From NCBI GenBank assembly GCA_004557075.1, contig SFEX01000009.1:1-63685 (forward strand): a stretch of DNA of 63,685 nucleotides, given 5' to 3'. The first letter of the stretch is position 1; each line of letters begins with the position of its first letter. The notes below the pieces were generated by a model. It saw only the letters and a list, made by a program, of their open reading frames with translations, was not told where the DNA came from and made no database searches. Positions 7,161-14,829 of the stretch are shown piece by piece. This DNA is from Clostridiales bacterium (GTDB lineage: Bacteria; Bacillota; Clostridia; Oscillospirales; Oscillospiraceae). The position numbers and the translations under genes were made by a program.

Positions 7161-8736
7161 TGGTCTTATGGCCGAGTGCGGGGATGGCCTCGCCCTTTTC
7201 GATGACTTCTTCGCATACGGAGCAAACCACGTCGCCGGTGTAACCGGCCTCGGTGCAGGTCGCATCTTTCGCGTCTACGACCTCGGTCTTATGGCCGAGT
7301 GCGGGAATGACTTCCTCAACGTATTCATCGCATACGCTGCAGCGGCCAACGCGGCGTCCGTCCTCGGTGCAGGTGGCCGGCTCAAAAACGACCCATGCCT
7401 TGACGCTGTGCTCGGTTTTGGGGACATCGCGGGTAACAGTCTGGTTGCAGACGGAGCATTTTTCGTTGCAGGTTTCAACGCCGACTTCGCCGCAGGTAGG
7501 CTCTTTGGTGACTGTCCATTTTGCGTTCTCAGAAACCTTGTGGCCAAGCGCGGGGATGACCTCGCCCTCTTCGATAACAAAAGCGTTGCCGTCTTCATCT
7601 TTGCAGACAGAGCAGACTACATCGCCGGTATAGCCGTCTTCAGTGCAGGTAGCATGCTTTTCGCCTACGCGATCGTCAGCGGGAGTGTGGCCGAGTGCGG
7701 GGATGACCTCGTCCTCATGCATACCGCATACGGCGCAGGTACGGACGAGACGTCCGTCTTCGGTGCAGGTCGCATCCTTTGATACGCTCTTCATTACTGT
7801 CCAATTATGTCCCGTAGCTTTGATTTCTTCGCTTTCAACAGCTTTGCAGTCGGCGCATACGCGCTGCTGCTCTCCTGCTTCGGTGCAGGTAGACTCCTTA
7901 ACGGTTTCCCAATCGCCGTAGTTATGCTCTGTCATAGGGATAACCTCGGTAACGTCGGCATCGCAGCTAGGGCAATGGCCGCTTCTTAGACCTTCTTCAG
8001 TGCAGGTGGCTTCTTTGTCAATAGTCCACTCAGTTTCTTCCGAGTGGCCGGTAGCTTCAATTGCCTGAACCTCTATGAGCTTGCAGCGGGTGCACTGGTG
8101 CATTTCCTCGCCGGCTGCGGTGCAGGTAGGCTCAGTCGTTGTTGTCCAGTCGTCAAAATCGTGGCCGAGCGCCGTAATTTCCACGGTTGCGACCTCGCCG
8201 CAGTAGCTACACACTCCGGTCTTCAGGCCGTTCTCGGTGCAGGTAGGCTCCTTGTCTATATGCGCAAGTTCAATCTTGTGCTCGGGGCACCACTGATCCC
8301 ATGTCAGCTTGCCGCCGTAGTTTGCGGTCTTATCCCAGGAATCCTTTGCGAAAGCGGGGAAATAAGCCGTTGCCGTGACGCCCTTAAAGGCATCAGCAGC
8401 GATCTCGAGATTACCCTCAAAATAAATCTCGGTCAGCTCAGTGCAGCCGGCAAATGCTTTCGCGCCGACAGCAGCGATCTCAACTTTCGTTACAACAGGC
8501 TCTTCTCCCTCTTCGGCATCGCCTTTAAGCTCAACCGATGCGGGGATAACTGCCGATGTTACGGTTTTCTCACAACCTACAATTGTGCCGTTTTCTGCAT
8601 CGAGTATAAGATGTCCGCCCTCAGCCTCAAGCTTGACAAGCTGCGCGGGCTGTTCGTCAGCCGCCAGCGCCGCGCCGGGCAGAAGTGCGAATACCATGCA
8701 CAGAACCAGCACAAAAGACAGTACTCTTGTTTTCAT
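7090..8736 (-). CDS. Secreted Cys-repeat surface protein, truncated by a frameshift
   Basis: A 548-residue secreted protein. Residues 1-25 form a signal peptide ending ALA; residues of about 30-150 resemble a leucine-rich BspA-like region (VTSAVIPASVEL, CTELTEIYFEGN); then come nine repeats of about 45-60 residues built on ATCTEDG, CxxC and IPALGH. The pairs of cysteines suggest disulphide or metal-stabilised modules. The last 21 residues, starting after GHKT near position 7161, are translated out of frame, so the SLH anchors encoded at 6327-7160 are lost. The start is supported by AGGAGAA. As written the product would be exported but not anchored. Sequence error in such repeats is a real alternative. 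Confidence 0.8.
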   Translation of the reverse strand: MKTRVLSFVLVLCMVFALLPGAALAADEQPAQLVKLEAEGGHLILDAENGTIVGCEKTVTSAVIPASVELKGDAEEGEEPVVTKVEIAAVGAKAFAGCTELTEIYFEGNLEIAADAFKGVTATAYFPAFAKDSWDKTANYGGKLTWDQWCPEHKIELAHIDKEPTCTENGLKTGVCSYCGEVATVEITALGHDFDDWTTTTEPTCTAAGEEMHQCTRCKLIEVQAIEATGHSEETEWTIDKEATCTEEGLRSGHCPSCDADVTEVIPMTEHNYGDWETVKESTCTEAGEQQRVCADCKAVESEEIKATGHNWTVMKSVSKDATCTEDGRLVRTCAVCGMHEDEVIPALGHTPADDRVGEKHATCTEDGYTGDVVCSVCKDEDGNAFVIEEGEVIPALGHKVSENAKWTVTKEPTCGEVGVETCNEKCSVCNQTVTRDVPKTEHSVKAWVVFEPATCTEDGRRVGRCSVCDEYVEEVIPALGHKTEVVDAKDATCTEAGYTGDVVCSVCEEVIEKGEAIPALGHKTNLHRGRLYRRRSLCRMRRSHRKG

Positions 8737-8939
8737 TGACTTCTCCTTTTCTTAATATACATGTATTTGCGGGACAGTGTCTTTGCGGTGGGATAAATAC
8801 GCCTCCTTTCCGTCTTATGCATCTTTGATTTTTGCGAGCGTGATACCGGACGATCGGGAAAAATGCGGCTTATCCCTGTTGCTCCGACGAATAACTGCAT
8901 TGCTTTACCAGTTATGGAAACAGAATCCCGCTCTTTCAA

Positions 8940-8968
8940 ATAATACATCTTTATTTTCCTCATGTCAA
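8940..8968 (-). promoter_or_regulatory. Promoter of the Cys-repeat surface protein gene
   Basis: On the minus strand TTGACA (8968-8963) and TATTAT (8945-8940) are 17 bases apart. Transcription from here leaves a 5' leader of nearly 200 bases before the start at 8736, containing a short hairpin ATAACTG/CAGTTAT. I could not match the leader to a known riboswitch class. Confidence 0.65.
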
Positions 8969-9044
8969 GCACAATATGACTTTTTAGGATGTATTTGAAG
9001 ATGTAGAAACTGATATATTACTAACATCTATGGAGGTGATGGAT

Positions 9045-9368
9045 ATGGAGTATTTGGACTATACAGAGTGGTTTCGCACACGCCTGAGCCAACTGCGCAT
9101 GGATGCCGGAGTGTCCGCGCGGGATATGAGTCTTTCCCTCGGCCAGAGCGAGAGTTATATAAATAAAATCGAGAATCGGCGCACCTTGCCGTCGATGACA
9201 GGTTTTTTCTATATTTGCGACTACTTCCACATCACTCCGCAAGAGTTTTTTAATCCTGATGCACAGACTCCGCAAAAAACAAACGAGCTGCTGCACGAGC
9301 TGGAAAAGCTCACACCGCAGCAGACCGAGCATATTTTACTGCTTGTCCGTGACCTGACGGGCGAGTAA
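9045..9368 (+). CDS. XRE-family helix-turn-helix regulator
   Basis: A 107-residue DNA-binding protein. The helix-turn-helix spans about residues 10-65: LSQLRMDAGVSARDMSLSLGQSESYINKIENRRTLPSM carries the Gln-Ser-x-x-x-Ile-x-Lys-Ile-Glu-Asn pattern of the Cro/CI family. The rest is a short helical tail. GGAGG at 9032-9036 is best placed for the ATG at 9045, rather than ATG at 9030 or 9039. It is transcribed away from the surface-protein gene, which it might control; its target is not visible in the sequence. Confidence 0.85.
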   Translation: MEYLDYTEWFRTRLSQLRMDAGVSARDMSLSLGQSESYINKIENRRTLPSMTGFFYICDYFHITPQEFFNPDAQTPQKTNELLHELEKLTPQQTEHILLLVRDLTGE

Positions 9369-9429
9369 GAAACCGTTGTCAGGACAATTGTTTATACTGC
9401 TCTTAGCAGCTTAACTTACCTAAGGCAGC

Positions 9430-9457
9430 AAAAAAGCCTGACTTGTCAGGCTTTTTT
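9430..9457. terminator. Bidirectional terminator
   Basis: AAAAAAGCCTGAC pairs with GTCAGGCTTTTTT. It lies between the convergent XRE and M20 peptidase genes and can serve both. Confidence 0.85.
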
Positions 9458-9512
9458 GATGGCTATTTATCCAATTCGAGGCGGGCTATGCCCCCTCGAG
9501 CTCCCCCATCCT

Positions 9513-10955
9513 TTATCGGGGATTATGTATATCTATCAGGTTTTTATAGAAATCCACGGCGCCGGGGAGGCAGTTGACCTCAATATTCTCGTTCAGTCCG
9601 TGCATATTCTTGAGCTGCTCGGGGCCGAACACGACCGGCCCGAAGCGCAGGCAGTTATCGCATATCTCCTGATAGAACTGGCAGTCGGTGCCGCCGGTCA
9701 TGGGATAGGGGCTATGCGGAAGTCCGGGGAATGTCTTGTCTATGGCCGCGACCAGCGTATTCCACGCCTCGCCGTTTATATCGACAGGCTCCGTGTAGTC
9801 CGCCGCCCAGATGATATCGGTCTCAAGGCCGTACTTCTCTGCAAGCTTCGTGATTATCGCAAGGCTCTCGTCCTTGCCCTGATGCGGTATAAAGCGCATA
9901 TTCGCCCATACGGACGCCTCCTGCGGCAGCACATTTGCAGCATCAGAGCCCGACTGCATGGTGAAGGCTATCGTCGTCTTGACCATGGCCGCAGCCTGAG
10001 CGGATACGGCAGGCAGAAGGAGCGTCACGAGCGGCCTGAACAGCCAGAGGTTGCCAAACAGCAGTTTCATGCCGAAGCCCGCGTAGGGCGCGAGCGTCGT
10101 GAACATCGCCTCGGCTTCGGGGATGAGCTTTTTTCTGAACGGGTCGCGGGTCTCGACGTGGTTTACGAACTTTGCAAGTCTCGCGATGGGCGTATTCTTC
10201 GTCGGTGCGCTGGCGTGACCGCCGGATGAGCGCGCGGTAAATTTAAGGTCGCTCTTGCCCTTTTCAAAAACGCCGATCATGGCGAAGTTGCCCTTTATGC
10301 CGCCGATCGGCTCGTTTATGATGCCGCCGCCCTCGTCGCATACAAGGTAGGGTTTTACGCCGCGGCGCTTTAGCTCCCCGACGAGCTTTTTTGCTCCGGG
10401 TCCTGCAAATTCCTCGGTGCAGGATGAGGATATATACACGTCCTGCTCAGGGGTATAGCCCTGCTCGAGCAGCTCCTCGACGGCCTGGAAAAATGCCATG
10501 ACCGTGGCTTTCGTATCCGCCGAACCTCTGCCCCAGACCTTGCCCTCGGCAATGTCGCCGGAAAAAGGCTCGTGGATCCACTCGCCCTCTGCGGGCACGA
10601 CGTCCTGATGACTCATGAGTACGATGGGCTTATCGTGCTTCCTGCCCTGCCAGAAGTAGAGCAGATTGCCGTCGATGACCGTTCTCTCTAATTTCTCGTG
10701 AACCAGCGGGAACAGCTCCTCAAGCAGTTTATGGAATTTCTCAAACTTCGCGCCCGTCGGGTCCTCGGGCGTTGATATCGTCTCGCAGCGCACCATCTCG
10801 GCGAGCTTTTCGGCATATTTTGCCGCCCTCGTCGCATCGGGATTTGGCACATAGTCCGAGGTCTTGCTCGGCGTAAGAATCGTGCGCACAAGCGCGGTAC
10901 CGAGCAGCGAAGCGCCCGCTGACGCGGCTGCCAAAGCTATATTTTTTGCTTTCAT
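9513..10955 (-). CDS. M20-family metallopeptidase (carboxypeptidase PM20D1 type)
   Basis: A 480-residue di-zinc peptidase. An N-terminal hydrophobic segment (residues 5-25) may be a signal anchor. The metal ligands are recognisable: His in LMSHQDVVP, Asp in WGRGSADTKA, the Glu pair in SCTEEFAG, and His in NMHGLNE near the end; a lid/dimerisation insertion with the SSGGHAS motif lies in the middle. The family cleaves short peptides or N-acyl amino acids. Its ATG overlaps the stop of the preceding membrane-protein gene (TAATG), so it belongs to one operon with two membrane proteins that could import its substrate; that pairing is inference. Confidence 0.88.
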   Translation of the reverse strand: MKAKNIALAAASAGASLLGTALVRTILTPSKTSDYVPNPDATRAAKYAEKLAEMVRCETISTPEDPTGAKFEKFHKLLEELFPLVHEKLERTVIDGNLLYFWQGRKHDKPIVLMSHQDVVPAEGEWIHEPFSGDIAEGKVWGRGSADTKATVMAFFQAVEELLEQGYTPEQDVYISSSCTEEFAGPGAKKLVGELKRRGVKPYLVCDEGGGIINEPIGGIKGNFAMIGVFEKGKSDLKFTARSSGGHASAPTKNTPIARLAKFVNHVETRDPFRKKLIPEAEAMFTTLAPYAGFGMKLLFGNLWLFRPLVTLLLPAVSAQAAAMVKTTIAFTMQSGSDAANVLPQEASVWANMRFIPHQGKDESLAIITKLAEKYGLETDIIWAADYTEPVDINGEAWNTLVAAIDKTFPGLPHSPYPMTGGTDCQFYQEICDNCLRFGPVVFGPEQLKNMHGLNENIEVNCLPGAVDFYKNLIDIHNPR

Positions 10956-11644
10956 TATTTTTCCTCCTTTTTGCTCCTCTTGTGCAGCAGGAAAGCTATG
11001 CCGATGGCGATAGCGCCGCTGGGGAGGATCATGAAGCTTGTTGATGATATAAGTCCGGGCACGAATATGAACAGCAGGCTCATGACCGCCAGCGGGATGA
11101 GCGCGATCTTCATATTGTGGCGGAAATACTTGTACGCCATCGCGCCGAACAGCGCCGGTACGACGTTGTCAAACGCTGGGGCGAGCGCGGGGTTTTGCAG
11201 CACCGGCTGGAGCGGGATGAGCAGCGCTACGCCGAGCGCCAGAACGACTATCGTCACGAGCGAGGCCGTCGCTATCGACAGGGTGGAGATTATCTCGTTC
11301 TCCGGCGTGCCGGTCTTCGCGCCGACTATATCGCGCGCGTTGACGGCGCATGGTATCTTCATGTTGATGAGGTTTCCCGTCATAAAGGCGAGGTAGCCGC
11401 CGCCGGCGCCCAGCATGGGCGTATACACCAGATACTCGGCAATAGAGCTTACAAACCACACGATGCCAACGGCAAGCACGGCCTTGCCCGCCGCAGGCAG
11501 ATTGGGCATTGCGCCGAGCTTCGCGCCCATGACAAACGGCGCGCCGAGCAGCAGCACAAGCGTTATCACGCTGGCTATCCTGCCGAATACATGGGTGCGC
11601 TCGTTGTATTTTTCAAAAATCACGGTTTTTTCGTTTTCGGTCAT
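10955..11644 (-). CDS. Multispanning membrane protein of unknown function
   Basis: A 229-residue integral membrane protein with six or so predicted helices and short charged ends (MTENEKT at the start, HKRSKKEEK at the end). I do not recognise a catalytic motif. The start has a very strong ribosome site, AAGGAGGTG. It is sandwiched between a DUF5058-type membrane protein and an M20 peptidase with 13 and -1 base spacing, so the two membrane proteins may form one transporter made of unlike subunits. The helices at 110-140 and 185-220 are rich in small residues, as in channel or carrier proteins. Confidence 0.75.
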   Translation of the reverse strand: MTENEKTVIFEKYNERTHVFGRIASVITLVLLLGAPFVMGAKLGAMPNLPAAGKAVLAVGIVWFVSSIAEYLVYTPMLGAGGGYLAFMTGNLINMKIPCAVNARDIVGAKTGTPENEIISTLSIATASLVTIVVLALGVALLIPLQPVLQNPALAPAFDNVVPALFGAMAYKYFRHNMKIALIPLAVMSLLFIFVPGLISSTSFMILPSGAIAIGIAFLLHKRSKKEEK

Positions 11645-11657
11645 TTCGGCACCTCCT

Positions 11658-12419
11658 TTATCCTGCTATGGCCTTTATGACAACAGCAGCGGCCATTGCG
11701 ATAAGCATGCTGCCCGCTATCGAGAAGCTCTCGACCCAAGCGGCATTTTTCTTTTCCGCGAGCCAGATGAACAGCGCCATGACAGCGCCCGCGATAATTG
11801 CAACCGCCAGCGGCAGCCATGAGCCGCTAAAGCTCAGCAGCCCGCCTCCGGAGACAAATCCACCGATATAGCTGCCGATATAAGCGCTGACAAGGCCGAT
11901 GAACATCGCGGTCATCGCGGTGTCGCCAAAGCCCGCCGCCGCGCCGGTATTGGCGTTTTTGGGGTTTTGCAGGCGCTTGAGGTACTTTTTGTTGAAGAAT
12001 ATGGAGAACACCATGCCCCACATGATGCAGGCGCTCATGACGAGGGCGATCGTCGTAAACGCCTCCGCCGTCATCTCAGCGGCGCTCAGGCCGGAGAGCC
12101 CTATTGCCTCGGCAGCGCCCTGCGCGACCTGCGTCTCATAGTGCAGCGCGCCGATAACCGACAGCCTCAGCCACGGCAGCGGCGTGCCTAAGCTGCCCGA
12201 CAGCGCGATAACGCCCAGCAGTATGCCCACCGACGGGAGCACCGCGAAGGTCGCGCTTGCGGTTATCGTTCTCTTCATCTTGGTCTTGTCCATGCCGATG
12301 GCAAGCCCCGCCCTGTACGCACGCACCATGAAAAACACGCACACTATTGCCACAAAAAGCACGATAGCGCCGCATATGAGGTACATGGTTGGGCTGTTAA
12401 GCTTCGATAGTATTGACAA
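11658..12419 (-). CDS. DUF5058-type membrane protein
   Basis: A 253-residue integral membrane protein with about seven helices and a Gly-rich loop (IGSYIGGFVSGGGLLSFSG). It resembles the DUF5058 family, which has no established function. The start is taken as TTG at 12419: GGAGGG at 12432-12427 sits seven bases upstream of it, whereas the longer frame from TTG at 12440 would begin before that ribosome site. It is the first gene of a three-gene minus-strand operon ending with the M20 peptidase. Confidence 0.7.
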   Translation of the reverse strand: MSILSKLNSPTMYLICGAIVLFVAIVCVFFMVRAYRAGLAIGMDKTKMKRTITASATFAVLPSVGILLGVIALSGSLGTPLPWLRLSVIGALHYETQVAQGAAEAIGLSGLSAAEMTAEAFTTIALVMSACIMWGMVFSIFFNKKYLKRLQNPKNANTGAAAGFGDTAMTAMFIGLVSAYIGSYIGGFVSGGGLLSFSGSWLPLAVAIIAGAVMALFIWLAEKKNAAWVESFSIAGSMLIAMAAAVVIKAIAG

Positions 12420-12466
12420 AAAATCACCCTCCAAAAACAATATACGTTTATTTTATCACAAACCGT

Positions 12467-13228
12467 TCACACCGTCCAGTATATCCACACGACAACTGTG
12501 TCAACGCCGTCGGAGATAACGCCGTCCTTTGAGAGCCGCTCCGCCGCAGACAGCAGCCGCGCTTTAAGCTCCGGTAAGTGCTCTTGCGGCTCAAAATAGC
12601 GGTTTAAGATATACTCCGCTGCATCATGTGGGCTTCGCTCATCGCTCCAGCAGTAGCTTTCATACCGCACCTGCGGCTCAAAGCCCGCCTCGCGCACAAA
12701 GCTCACGATGGCCTCGCACTCGGCCTTCATATCCCCGTGCAGACCGCGCGGCTCTAAGCCCGCAAGACGAAACATCTCGTCCCTCGCGGGCTGCTGCCAG
12801 TCGTAAAACATGCTCAAAAAGCAGTAGCCGCGGCTTATCGCGCTGAATTTCTTCACCGTCTCCAGATCATGGACGGCCGGACACATCGTAGACATCGCAA
12901 GCTTATACTCGCCTATACCCGAAGGCTCCGCCGTCTCAAAATCAAGCAGCAGCGTGCGCCACGGCGTTTTGATTTCTGCCATGTTCTCCGCCGCAAATTC
13001 CAGCATCCGCGGCGATATATCCGAAAGAGTGACGTCGCAGCCGAGCCTGCCGAGTATCTTTCCGTATTTGCCGACGCCGCAGCCTATGTCTATTACCTTA
13101 TCGCCCGGCTCAAGGCTCGCAAGCTGCGCCAAAAACGCTGTGAGCCTGCCGTTATAATCGTTCTCGCCGCCGAGGAACACCTTCTGGAAGGAGTCGGCAT
13201 TTTTATCCCACTTCTCCGCCTTATTCAT
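12467..13228 (-). CDS. Class I SAM-dependent methyltransferase
   Basis: A 253-residue Rossmann-fold methyltransferase. Motif I is VIDIGCGVGKYG near residue 45, followed by an acidic residue at the end of the next strand (VTLSDISP). The rest has no feature fixing the substrate; small molecules are more likely than nucleic acid given the size and compact domain. A ribosome site GGAGG is placed upstream of the ATG at 13228. It is separated from the small membrane protein gene upstream by a terminator, so it probably has its own promoter or relies on read-through. Confidence 0.85.
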   Translation of the reverse strand: MNKAEKWDKNADSFQKVFLGGENDYNGRLTAFLAQLASLEPGDKVIDIGCGVGKYGKILGRLGCDVTLSDISPRMLEFAAENMAEIKTPWRTLLLDFETAEPSGIGEYKLAMSTMCPAVHDLETVKKFSAISRGYCFLSMFYDWQQPARDEMFRLAGLEPRGLHGDMKAECEAIVSFVREAGFEPQVRYESYCWSDERSPHDAAEYILNRYFEPQEHLPELKARLLSAAERLSKDGVISDGVDTVVVWIYWTV

Positions 13229-13240
13229 ACAGTCGCCTCC

Positions 13241-13270
13241 AAAAAAATTCCCCCTATGCGAGATAGGGGG
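13241..13270 (-). terminator. Minus-strand terminator
   Basis: On the minus strand CCCCCTAT pairs with ATAGGGGG and is followed by AATTTTTTT. It ends the small gene at 13280-13522. Confidence 0.85.
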
Positions 13271-13279
13271 ATAAAAGCA

Positions 13280-13522
13280 TCATTCGATCTCAAGCTTCAT
13301 GGGCACCCAGAAGGTGAAGCCATAGAGCATGGTATTGATAAAGCAGCGGGTATCGTCATACCAGACCTTTTTGCCTGCTTTTCTTGCGACGGCAAAATAC
13401 TCCGCCAGATGCAGTCCGTAAAGCGCCAGAGGCATCACGGGGTTTTTCTTGATTATTGCGTGGGCAAAGCTTGCTGCGCCGAGCACGAGGCAGCCTTTGC
13501 GTGCGGTACTCCACTTATTCAT
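13280..13522 (-). CDS. Small hypothetical membrane-associated protein
   Basis: An 80-residue protein with one or two hydrophobic stretches (CLVLGAASFAHAII and MLYGFTFWVPM) and a basic middle segment (ARKAGKKVW). I do not recognise the family. The start has an ideal AAGGAGA ribosome site and a TATAAT box about 40 bases upstream, and it is followed by a clean terminator, so it is a real single-gene transcription unit. Confidence 0.65.
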   Translation of the reverse strand: MNKWSTARKGCLVLGAASFAHAIIKKNPVMPLALYGLHLAEYFAVARKAGKKVWYDDTRCFINTMLYGFTFWVPMKLEIE

Positions 13523-13592
13523 TAGTGTTTTCTCCTTAAATTTATTCTCTGAGTATTATACCAAATTTTTCGCTCCGGCACAAGCCCCAATA

Positions 13593-14360
13593 TTATGCCG
13601 CAGGTATTTCCGCTATCAGTCTGCCCATAACTATATACCGCTGCTGATTATTCCCGCGCAGGCAGGTTGACAGGGTAAGCACCCTGTCGCTGTCATAGCT
13701 GAGCTTTACGTCATCAAGGTAGTTTGCGCTGAGATTGGTCTTATACATGACCTCATCGAAGAATTTATCGTAATCATCGCGATTGTTAAAATCGCGGTTT
13801 GTCAGAATATGCTCATAGGAATATGGGCATGCAGCAATTATCTCATACACCAGTTCCCTGTCCGGCAGGTATACATATATATACCTGTGCGAATCGAAAA
13901 CTCTGACGTCCGAGAAGTCGTTTAATGGCGCAAACATCTTACCCGAGCGCAGATTGTGCCCGTAAAGCACGGTCATACGGTCGGAGAAATCCTTGCTGTT
14001 ATAGTTTTCGCTGTATATACAGCCGCCGCTGTAGCTTGAGCCATCGGAGCTGCGACGGATATAGTAATTGTTGTCGCTCGGATGCTGGACAACGGGGTAG
14101 CTTATGTCCATGCCCGGAACATACAGCCATGCGTAGATATCCTCGTTCACAGCTTTAAGCGCTTCAAAATCCACGGGTATCTCGACCGTCTCGGCGGAGA
14201 TATCTCCCTCAAGCGCATTTGTTTCAACATTTCTGCGCAGCAGCTCGTCAAGCTGACCTCCCTGCCAGTATTGCCATAGATAGACCCCGCACCACGCTAT
14301 GACAGCAAGCGCCGCTATCGCTATTATTATGAGTATTGTCCGATTACGCTTTTTGCTCAT
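13593..14360 (-). CDS. srtB: Class B sortase
   Basis: A 255-residue membrane-anchored transpeptidase that joins secreted proteins to peptidoglycan. A single N-terminal helix (about residues 7-27) leads to an extracellular catalytic domain with the active His in VLYGHN, Cys in TLSTCL and Arg in GNNQQRYIVMGR. Length and the NEDIYAWLYVPGMDISYPVVQ region fit class B. ATG at 14360 is preferred over GTG at 14372 because GAGG lies six bases before it. The gene just upstream encodes a small protein with an SPQTG signal, its likely substrate. Confidence 0.92.
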   Translation of the reverse strand: MSKKRNRTILIIIAIAALAVIAWCGVYLWQYWQGGQLDELLRRNVETNALEGDISAETVEIPVDFEALKAVNEDIYAWLYVPGMDISYPVVQHPSDNNYYIRRSSDGSSYSGGCIYSENYNSKDFSDRMTVLYGHNLRSGKMFAPLNDFSDVRVFDSHRYIYVYLPDRELVYEIIAACPYSYEHILTNRDFNNRDDYDKFFDEVMYKTNLSANYLDDVKLSYDSDRVLTLSTCLRGNNQQRYIVMGRLIAEIPAA

Positions 14361-14384
14361 TTTTTGCCTCACCGCCGCAAAATT

Positions 14385-14422
14385 TAAAAAAGCCCCATGA
14401 TTGCTTCCGCATTCATGGAGCC
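14385..14422 (-). terminator. Terminator between sortase substrate and sortase
   Basis: On the minus strand GCTCCATGA pairs with TCATGGGGC (9 pairs, one wobble), followed by TTTTTT. It lies between the substrate gene and srtB, so most transcripts should stop after the substrate and only a fraction read into the enzyme gene. Confidence 0.75.
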
Positions 14423-14438
14423 GTTTGTTATTATTCCC

Positions 14439-14681
14439 TTACTTTTCGCTTATTAGCTTCTTGCCGCAGAACACGGCTACACCCACCGCAAGCAACATTG
14501 CCGCAATGACGTAAAGCACGGTATAGGTATCTCCTGTCTGGGGAGAGGGATTGGGATTGTTGTTATCAACATTCGTATTGCCCTGCTCAGGGCTTGTAAC
14601 ATTAGAGTTATCCGCCAGAGCAAGCACGGACATTGACATTACCAGAATCAGCACAAGAAGAATTGAAATAACTTTTTTCAT
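14439..14681 (-). CDS. Small sortase-anchored surface protein
   Basis: An 80-residue exported protein. Residues 1-23 are a signal peptide ending ALA; a short Asn-rich linker (NTNVDNNNPNP) follows; then comes the sorting signal SPQTG at about residues 46-50, a hydrophobic stretch of about 20 residues and the tail CGKKLISEK. After processing only about 25 residues would stay on the wall, so it acts as a tiny surface decoration or as a carrier. The (S/P)PxTG motif is the type used by the class B sortase of Clostridioides difficile, which fits the neighbouring gene. GGAGGG precedes the ATG. Confidence 0.85.
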   Translation of the reverse strand: MKKVISILLVLILVMSMSVLALADNSNVTSPEQGNTNVDNNNPNPSPQTGDTYTVLYVIAAMLLAVGVAVFCGKKLISEK

Positions 14682-14724
14682 ATATTAACCCTCCGGTAAA
14701 ATAATCAATACATATACACGCTTT

Positions 14725-14753
14725 ATAATACAACAATCTCTTTGAAAATGCAA
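14725..14753 (-). promoter_or_regulatory. Promoter of the sortase-substrate gene
   Basis: On the minus strand TTGCAT (14753-14748) and TATTAT (14730-14725) are 17 bases apart, 45 bases upstream of the start codon. Confidence 0.6.
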
Positions 14754-14794
14754 CAATTATTTTACATTTTTTATTCGGGCGATATAATCAGGCG

Positions 14795-14819
14795 CACTGC
14801 GGGCATAAAGCCCGCAGTG
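14795..14819 (-). terminator. Hairpin downstream of the symporter gene
   Basis: CACTGCGGGC pairs perfectly with GCCCGCAGTG around ATAAA. There is no T-run on the minus strand, so it may stabilise the message end more than stop transcription. Confidence 0.5.
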
Positions 14820-14829
14820 TAGCTGTGCC

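Noticed and set aside
6198..8739. Long plus-strand open frames opposite the Cys-repeat/SLH gene (for example 6198-7205, 8044-8739)
   Set aside because: They are mirror images of the repeat protein on the other strand, with odd composition and no ribosome sites.
8737..8939. Cyclic-di-GMP or cobalamin riboswitch before the SLH gene
   Set aside because: The consensus cores of these classes are not present when read on the minus strand.
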